A stretch of 10,271 bases of DNA from Bacteroidota bacterium (lineage in GTDB: Bacteria; Bacteroidota; Bacteroidia; M30B66): NCBI GenBank assembly GCA_020438185.1, contig JAGQVC010000026.1, positions 1 to 10,271 on the forward strand. The letters run 5' to 3'. This document shows, one piece after another, positions 5,781 to 10,271 of the stretch. The translations under genes were made by a program, and so were the position numbers. The notes below the pieces were generated by a model. The model was not told the origin of the DNA. It saw only the letters and a program-made list of their open reading frames with translations, and did not search any database. How positions within the stretch are numbered: the stretch's first letter is position 1; each line of letters starts with the position of its first letter.

Positions 5781-5829
5781 ATTCAGCAATTATGCGCAGG
5801 AAATCGTTTTTCGGTAAATCGGCGATTTC
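5778..5829. promoter_or_regulatory. Candidate operator cluster upstream of the liaF-like operon
   Basis: Three symmetrical elements crowd the promoter. ATAATT (5778-5783) and AATTAT (5788-5793), four bases apart, overlap the edge of the -7 box. AAATCG (5816-5821) and CGATTT (5823-5828) form a 13-base odd palindrome. GAAATCG (5800-5806) and CGATTTC (5823-5829) form a wider inverted repeat, so AAATCG is also a direct repeat with 15-base spacing. There is no T run after them on the minus strand, so they are poor terminators for the permease genes. Binding by the LytTR regulator is possible but the known LytTR consensus was not recognised. Confidence 0.4.
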
Positions 5830-5848
5830 GGTAGGTGAATGGCGAAAA

Positions 5849-7171
5849 TCAGCGACGACTTAATTGAGAAGCCCTGAATCTGCGACCTAAAGCATTGAAT
5901 AAATAGACTGTCATGAAGATTGCCAAACCGGGAAATATGACCATCCACCAGGCATCCAGATCTTGTCTTCCTTCACTAAGAATACTTCCCCAGGTTGAAA
6001 CCTCTACCGGAACACCGATGCCCAGAAATGAAAGACTACTCTCGGCCAGGATACTCGCAGAAACCAAAAAACTTAATTCTACGATTACCGGTCCCATCGC
6101 GTTCGGTAGAGCATGCCTGAAAATTATTCTGCTTACCGAAATTCCCTGCATTCTGGCTGCTTCAATATATGGCAGTTCTCTTATTCGAAGAAGTTCCGCC
6201 CTGGTATATCTGCTAACACCTGTCCAGCCTGTTAAACCAATTATAGCTATCACCATTCCCACACTTCGGTCTTTTAGCACTGCAGCTAGTGTTAAAAGAA
6301 TTAAAATCTTCGGCATCGAACTAAATACTTCGCTGAAGCGCTGAACAAATTGATCAACAGGCACTGAAACTCTCACCTCTTGGCGGAAAAATAATTTACC
6401 TGCAAGAATTGCCAGAATAGTACAAACTGCTGTGATTGCAAAACTTAAGAATATCTGGATGGATGCATGGAATAATCCGCTTTCAAATCCGGCGTTCAGC
6501 CGGGGTGAACCCGAAATGAAAGCCCAAAAAAGTCCAATAAGGAAGCCGAAGATTGCTAATATATATGAACCACGCCCCAATCTTAACCGGTCGTTTCCAT
6601 AATATCCGGAAAAAGCTCCAAGCAAAATGCCGATTAAACCGGCAATCAAGGTTGACAGCAATCCAATTTTTAAGGAAATCCTGCTTCCGTGGATAAGCAT
6701 GGCCATCAGGTCCCGTCCTAATCTATCAGTCCCCATTAAATGCCTGAATCTGAAAGGGATGTCTGTCATGTGCCCATTCGCAGATTTGATTTTCTGCTTA
6801 CCACCCGGAGCTGCAAAATCTCTGTTATACACGTCCGGCTTCTCGTGACTCCAGGGAACTGGCGCCCAAATAACCCAATCATTTGGTAGCTGTTTCCAGT
6901 CAACATGATCATGGTCGAGTATACGTTCCTGTTTATCCTCGCTGCCCAGTTTATATCGGTCAATTCGATGTGGATTCAGTATTGCGCTGAAAGCAGGATA
7001 AATAACACCCTGTTCTGTTTTTATTGCCAGCGGTCGGTCTGTTGCAATCACATCGGCCAGAATGGCCAGAACTAGCCAGAAAATAACGAAAAATGGTATG
7101 AGGTTGCTTTTTTGGAAAAGCTTAAGTCCTGTTCTGCCTATAAAAGTGTTTGCTGATTTCTTTCGCTTCAT
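5849..7171 (-). CDS. DppC/OppC-like ABC transporter permease with inserted segments (440 aa)
   Basis: This is an inner-membrane subunit of a peptide/nickel-type ABC importer. The first membrane helix is near 25-43. The family signature LMGTDRLGRDLMAMLIHGSR (145-164) comes before the second. The cytoplasmic EAA loop that contacts the ATPase is EAARMQGISVSRIIFRHALP (337-356), followed by the usual SFLGIGVPVEVSTWGSIL ending. Classical members have roughly 300 residues. Here about 100 extra residues follow the first helix (about 44-144, outside the membrane, with several Trp and charged residues). A further segment of about 75 residues (193-268) carries two more hydrophobic stretches (near 203-220 and 236-257). 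Its ATG overlaps the stop of the partner permease (ATGA, 7168-7171). No ATPase or binding protein lies in the window. The substrate is unknown; the peptide label rests on family only. Confidence 0.9.
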   Translation of the reverse strand: MKRKKSANTFIGRTGLKLFQKSNLIPFFVIFWLVLAILADVIATDRPLAIKTEQGVIYPAFSAILNPHRIDRYKLGSEDKQERILDHDHVDWKQLPNDWVIWAPVPWSHEKPDVYNRDFAAPGGKQKIKSANGHMTDIPFRFRHLMGTDRLGRDLMAMLIHGSRISLKIGLLSTLIAGLIGILLGAFSGYYGNDRLRLGRGSYILAIFGFLIGLFWAFISGSPRLNAGFESGLFHASIQIFLSFAITAVCTILAILAGKLFFRQEVRVSVPVDQFVQRFSEVFSSMPKILILLTLAAVLKDRSVGMVIAIIGLTGWTGVSRYTRAELLRIRELPYIEAARMQGISVSRIIFRHALPNAMGPVIVELSFLVSASILAESSLSFLGIGVPVEVSTWGSILSEGRQDLDAWWMVIFPGLAIFMTVYLFNALGRRFRASQLSRR

Positions 7172-8652
7172 GACTTAGCCTCCTTTCCTTGTCTAACTCT
7201 TGGATCCGCTATTGCGTAAAGAATATCTGATAGTAAATAGCCCGTCATAGTGAGGAATCCTATGATGGTAAAAATTGCTACAATCATCGGATAATCCAAT
7301 GCAATCACACTTTGATACATTTCAAGACCCATCCCGGGAATTGAGAAAATACTTTCAATAATGACTGAACCGCCAAACAACAAAGGCAAACTTTGACCGA
7401 CCAGTGTTATTAAGGGAAAGAGAATGTTCGGCAACACATGTTTCAGTAAAATCTGATTCTCTGTAAGGCCGAATGATCTTGCTGCTTTCACGTAATCAGA
7501 TTCCATGGCTTCAATAACTCCTGCACGTACCTGCCGGGTAATAAAAGCAAACTGCGCATAGGTTAACGAAATAACCGGAAGAATTAGAAAAGGGAGATAC
7601 CCGATTGCCCGTCGAAAGAAGGACTCATTCGGATTAAATACTTCCGGATCTTTTATTCCGGAAGCCGGAAACCAATCCCAAAAATCAGGATTCGCAAAAA
7701 ACAACAGCAACATGCTGGCTACAAAGAATCCGGGTAAAGCATACAGCGAAAATGATAAGAATCCTGTTATTCTGTCAAACAGACCTCCGGGCCGAGCTCC
7801 GGCTTTAAGTCCAACCAGAATACTAATGAACAAAGCCATAATTAGGGCAGACAGACTTAGCAACAAGGTCCATTTAACAGATTTGCCGATTGTAGCCATA
7901 ACCGGACTCCCATCTCTGTATGAAACGCCAAAATCTCCATGAATTACTCCCTGTTTCTCAGTGCCGTTTCCAAACAACCATTGATGGTATTGATTATTAA
8001 GGCCATATAAATGCAGCGAAGGAATATATTTTTTCCAGGCAGCGCAATTGCTGTAAAGAAAACGATAGGTGAATAATCCTTTCTCAAAAAGTGCTCTTTC
8101 ATTTTTAACTGCCGGAATCAGAGATAACAAATTAGCCAGCGAATCAATCCGCGCCGCACGGTCGTTGTAATTTACCGTTAAAAGAATTCCTTCGTTCAAT
8201 GAAAGCGCACGGTTTAAATTTTCCCGGTCTATTCCGGTGGCAGGTTGAATGGTATCCGTTAAGGATTTTCGAATTTGATCACTTAGTCTAAGCTGGTTTT
8301 TAAACCAGAACATGACCGAATCCGGATGACCGGTTTCTCTTGCCATCATTTTAAGCACAGGTCTGCTTTGGATTTCCCTTACTCTGTAAAGGGTATCAAT
8401 GTCTGCAAGTGTGGCAACACTGAAATAAAAAAGTGGCAGGTCAAGTCCCAGGCGTTGCCTGATTTTCAATATTTCATCGTTGTGGTTGATTCGACTCATG
8501 GAGCCGGATGCATTTTCGGCATCGGCCTGACTTTGAAGCATACTCTCCACAGGATCGCCCGGACTTCCTTGCGAAAGCAGGAATGCGAGCAATGAGACAA
8601 CCGCAAGCAGCGGTATCATCAACAGAAAGCGCGTCAGGATGTAGCGAAGCAT
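7168..8652 (-). CDS. DppB/OppB-like ABC transporter permease with large external insertion (494 aa)
   Basis: This is the partner membrane subunit of the same importer. The start MLRYILTRFLLMIPLLAVVS (1-20) and the SQGSPGDPV segment (27-35) are typical of the family. The familiar RQRLGLDLPLFYF (65-77) and GDFGVSYRDGSPV (239-251) are normally close together. Here they are separated by about 140 extra, mostly charged residues (near 85-222) with no membrane helix. After that come the standard helices and the EAA loop YVKAARSFGLTENQILLKHV (387-406), then SIPGMG (437-442). Classical OppB/DppB proteins have a little over 300 residues. The insertion lies in the loop after helix one, which faces the periplasm in this family. 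It is preceded by the best promoter in the window and overlaps the second permease gene by four bases. Confidence 0.92.
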   Translation of the reverse strand: MLRYILTRFLLMIPLLAVVSLLAFLLSQGSPGDPVESMLQSQADAENASGSMSRINHNDEILKIRQRLGLDLPLFYFSVATLADIDTLYRVREIQSRPVLKMMARETGHPDSVMFWFKNQLRLSDQIRKSLTDTIQPATGIDRENLNRALSLNEGILLTVNYNDRAARIDSLANLLSLIPAVKNERALFEKGLFTYRFLYSNCAAWKKYIPSLHLYGLNNQYHQWLFGNGTEKQGVIHGDFGVSYRDGSPVMATIGKSVKWTLLLSLSALIMALFISILVGLKAGARPGGLFDRITGFLSFSLYALPGFFVASMLLLFFANPDFWDWFPASGIKDPEVFNPNESFFRRAIGYLPFLILPVISLTYAQFAFITRQVRAGVIEAMESDYVKAARSFGLTENQILLKHVLPNILFPLITLVGQSLPLLFGGSVIIESIFSIPGMGLEMYQSVIALDYPMIVAIFTIIGFLTMTGYLLSDILYAIADPRVRQGKEAKS

Positions 8653-8683
8653 TTTTACAAGCCTGTTGGGTAACTTAAGTAGT

Positions 8684-8716
8684 CAAACTTACCTGAAAAA
8701 TGGTGGCGAAGCAAAA
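8684..8716 (-). promoter_or_regulatory. Promoter of the dppBC-like operon
   Basis: On the minus strand TTTTG (8716-8712) is followed by a 20-base spacer and TAAGTTTG (8691-8684). This is a full match to the Bacteroidota pattern. It lies 31 bases before the ATG at 8652, which gives an expected leader of about 25 bases. It sits just after the FkbM gene stop (8738), with no clear terminator between them, so some read-through from upstream is possible. Confidence 0.78.
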
Positions 8717-8737
8717 TAAGCATCATTTAAGCCCGGT

Positions 8738-9457
8738 TTATTCCTTCGCTGCAACAAAATAATATTCAGAATTATTTCGAAAATGCTCACAAAATTCTCC
8801 CACACTTAATCCTCGACGTTGATTTAGAAAGTCATTTAAAACAAACACTTTCAAGCCGTAATTTTTCAGTAAGGAATACATGGCTTCGGGCTCGGTTCCG
8901 TAATGGTCGGCAGCTCCAATCCCGAATTCGAAAAGCACAACCGGCGATGATTTTTCAAAAATTTCTTTGCTTCCTTTCAGAACCAGAAATTCAGCCCCTT
9001 CCACATCAATTTTGATGAGCGACGGGTAAATACGATTCTCAAAAAAAGAATCCAGCCTTCTGGTTTCAACTTCAATTTGCTCAATATCAGGACTGTCTGT
9101 GTTATACGATCTTTGCTTAAGCCCCGAGTAGGCTGGAGCATTTTTTACAAACTGGAAAGTTGATTTACCTTCCGAGTCGCTTAAAGCTACCTTATGTATT
9201 TCGATTCTGTTACCAAACCTATGTTTCAGGCCTTCGGCCAGATGAGGGATAGGTTCGAACGCAATAACAGGTTTACCGGGAGCCAGCTTTAACATCCATT
9301 CAACCAGTTCTCCTTTATGAGCGCCTACATCCACACAAACATCTCCGGGCCTTAACACTCTTCGCATTATTTTATAAGTCGCTCTGTCGTATCGCAGGTT
9401 CCTGGTTAGGTCAAGATGCAATAACCACAGTAAATTCCTTACAAATTGCTTAATCAT
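8738..9457 (-). CDS. FkbM-family SAM-dependent methyltransferase (239 aa)
   Basis: This is a class I SAM-dependent methyltransferase of the FkbM family, whose members methylate hydroxyl groups, often on sugars or polyketides. SAM-binding motif I is VDVGAHKGE (42-50), the acidic strand end is AFEPIP (66-71), and the FkbM signature is SLIKIDVEGAEFLVLKG (146-162). FEFG (176-179) follows. Length is usual for the family and the catalytic core looks whole. No signal peptide or true membrane segment is seen, so it should act in the cytoplasm. Its ATG (9455-9457) directly abuts the stop codon of the secreted protein gene (TGA-ATG), which suggests coupled translation. The acceptor is unknown. Modification of surface glycans or of a cell-surface glycoprotein is a guess drawn from the neighbour. 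Confidence 0.9.
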   Translation of the reverse strand: MIKQFVRNLLWLLHLDLTRNLRYDRATYKIMRRVLRPGDVCVDVGAHKGELVEWMLKLAPGKPVIAFEPIPHLAEGLKHRFGNRIEIHKVALSDSEGKSTFQFVKNAPAYSGLKQRSYNTDSPDIEQIEVETRRLDSFFENRIYPSLIKIDVEGAEFLVLKGSKEIFEKSSPVVLFEFGIGAADHYGTEPEAMYSLLKNYGLKVFVLNDFLNQRRGLSVGEFCEHFRNNSEYYFVAAKE

Positions 9458-10271
9458 TCAGCGCTTAATAATAAAAGGATAGCAGTAAAAACCGACGTTA
9501 CCTGAAGCCTGAATTTGCATGTAGTAAAACCCGGGTTCCAGCGCTCCAACTTCAAAACTCAGTTCGTTGTTAGCGGAATTAAAACTGTTTACATTCAAGC
9601 GTCTGCCACTTTGGTCCAGAACAATTACACCTTCAATGCCTGAGGTATTATCCCACCGCAGGAGGATTGAATTTTCTGCAGGATTTGGATACAGCAGCGG
9701 AGAACCAGTTGTTTCCAATTCTTTAATGCCAATTTGCAGTCCGGTGGTGTGTTCGCAGGAAGAGCCCGTTTTAAACGAAAACATGCTGATAATTCCAGGA
9801 CCGGTATCTTCCATGTTTCCACATAAATGCATTTGCCCGTTCAGGCCGGCGCAGGTTGAGTTTGCGCGCAATGGTGCTGTTAAAGGGCTCACGGGTAAGG
9901 AGCTGCATCTGTAAACAAGGTCAATCGTAAAATTGAACAAGGCCGTTTTTGGTGTTCCGCTGCTACTGTAATCCCAGGCAATAATCAGCGAACTGTTTTC
10001 AGGGTTGTAGGCAATTGAATTTACCTCTGCATATCCTGAATCAAAAAACTCATTGGTAACGTTGCCGGCGGTGTCCAGATTTAGCAGTTGCGGACTGGTT
10101 TCTCCATTTTCCAGCACTCTGTTTCCGGCAACAGCAATAACATTTTGCTCAGAGGCACAAACTGAAGCTGCCCATTCATCGCCTTCGGTTCCATAAAATT
10201 TTGTCCATAGCAAATGCCCGTCATAAGCCAGTTTAACAAACATCATATCACTTGAATCGCTTACCACTTCA
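9458..10271 (-). CDS. Type IX-secreted protein with beta-propeller-like repeats, C-terminal part (cut by window edge)
   Basis: The frame is open to the right edge, so the N-terminus lies outside; the GTG at 10265-10267 is not a credible start. Numbering below counts from that codon. Near its beginning, SDMMFVKLAYDGHLLWTKFY (6-25) is followed by GTEGDEWAASV (26-36). This is the D-x-x-(V/F)-K-x-x-x-x-G-x-x-x-W-x-x-x-x-G pattern of the propeller repeats common in Bacteroidota surface proteins. The C-terminal 80 residues form a type A Por secretion sorting domain: LLYPNPAENSILLRW (191-205), then VIVLDQSGRRL (214-224), and LEPGFYYMQIQ (243-253). This domain directs export through the type IX system and is normally removed or swapped for a surface anchor. 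Cys121, 139, 149 and 171 could form disulfides. Function beyond surface or secreted location is unknown. Confidence 0.9.
   Translation of the reverse strand, partial: EVVSDSSDMMFVKLAYDGHLLWTKFYGTEGDEWAASVCASEQNVIAVAGNRVLENGETSPQLLNLDTAGNVTNEFFDSGYAEVNSIAYNPENSSLIIAWDYSSSGTPKTALFNFTIDLVYRCSSLPVSPLTAPLRANSTCAGLNGQMHLCGNMEDTGPGIISMFSFKTGSSCEHTTGLQIGIKELETTGSPLLYPNPAENSILLRWDNTSGIEGVIVLDQSGRRLNVNSFNSANNELSFEVGALEPGFYYMQIQASGNVGFYCYPFIIKR

Noticed and set aside
5800..5829. Terminator for the permease operon
   Set aside because: The inverted repeats are AT-rich and no T run follows them on the minus strand, so they were listed as operator candidates instead.
5913..6344. 143-codon plus-strand open frame inside the DppC-like gene
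   Set aside because: It is antisense to a clearly conserved coding region, shows no family pattern and has no promoter or terminator of its own. Other antisense open frames in the window were dropped for the same reason.
8700..8750. Terminator between the FkbM gene and the dppB-like promoter (GCGAAG 8706-8711 with CTTCGC downstream)
   Set aside because: Only six pairs are continuous, the loop is over 30 bases, and the 5' arm lies in the promoter spacer; no T tract follows.
9458..10267. GTG at 10265-10267 as a true start of the secreted protein
   Set aside because: The frame continues to the window edge, no signal peptide follows the GTG, and it falls at the beginning of a propeller-type repeat. 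The gene is simply cut off.

Overview
The window comes from a member of the Bacteroidota. Three independent signs point there. The protein at the right edge ends in a Por-type (type IX) secretion sorting domain. A LytS-type kinase is paired with a LytTR response regulator. Several start regions carry the phylum's promoter form (TTG or TTTG, about 20 bases, then TAnnTTTG) with no clear Shine-Dalgarno sequence. The class (Flavobacteriia, Cytophagia or a relative) cannot be fixed from this stretch. All genes except the two at the edges look intact. No tRNA, rRNA, insertion sequence or CRISPR array was seen.

Left part (1-2250). The 5' end of uvrB lies on the minus strand, 18 bases behind a small MerR-family regulator. 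The MerR promoter sits so close to its ATG that the message may be leaderless. A 364-base divergent spacer follows. It holds a possible 16-codon Trp-containing reading frame and mutually exclusive inverted repeats. Next, on the plus strand, is an alpha-oxoamine synthase (serine palmitoyltransferase/KBL-like PLP enzyme), closed by a strong intrinsic terminator.

Middle part (2350-5800), all minus strand. In transcription order: a LiaF-like membrane protein, a small DUF4288-like protein, a LytS/YehU-type histidine kinase, a LytTR response regulator and, 52 bases later, a secreted DUF4440/NTF2-like protein. The first four are tightly packed (8-base gap, TGATG overlap, ATGA overlap). A TAnnTTTG box and candidate operators precede liaF. 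This resembles a Bacteroidota counterpart of the Firmicutes LiaFSR envelope-stress module, with LytS/LytTR in place of LiaS/LiaR; that role is inferred.

Right part (5849-10271), all minus strand. A two-gene oligopeptide/dipeptide-type ABC permease operon (DppB/OppB-like and DppC/OppC-like, ATGA overlap) has the best promoter match in the window. Both permeases carry large insertions absent from the classical family. Upstream are a FkbM-family methyltransferase and the C-terminal part of a type IX secreted beta-propeller-like protein. Their stop and start codons abut (TGA-ATG), so they are probably made from one message.
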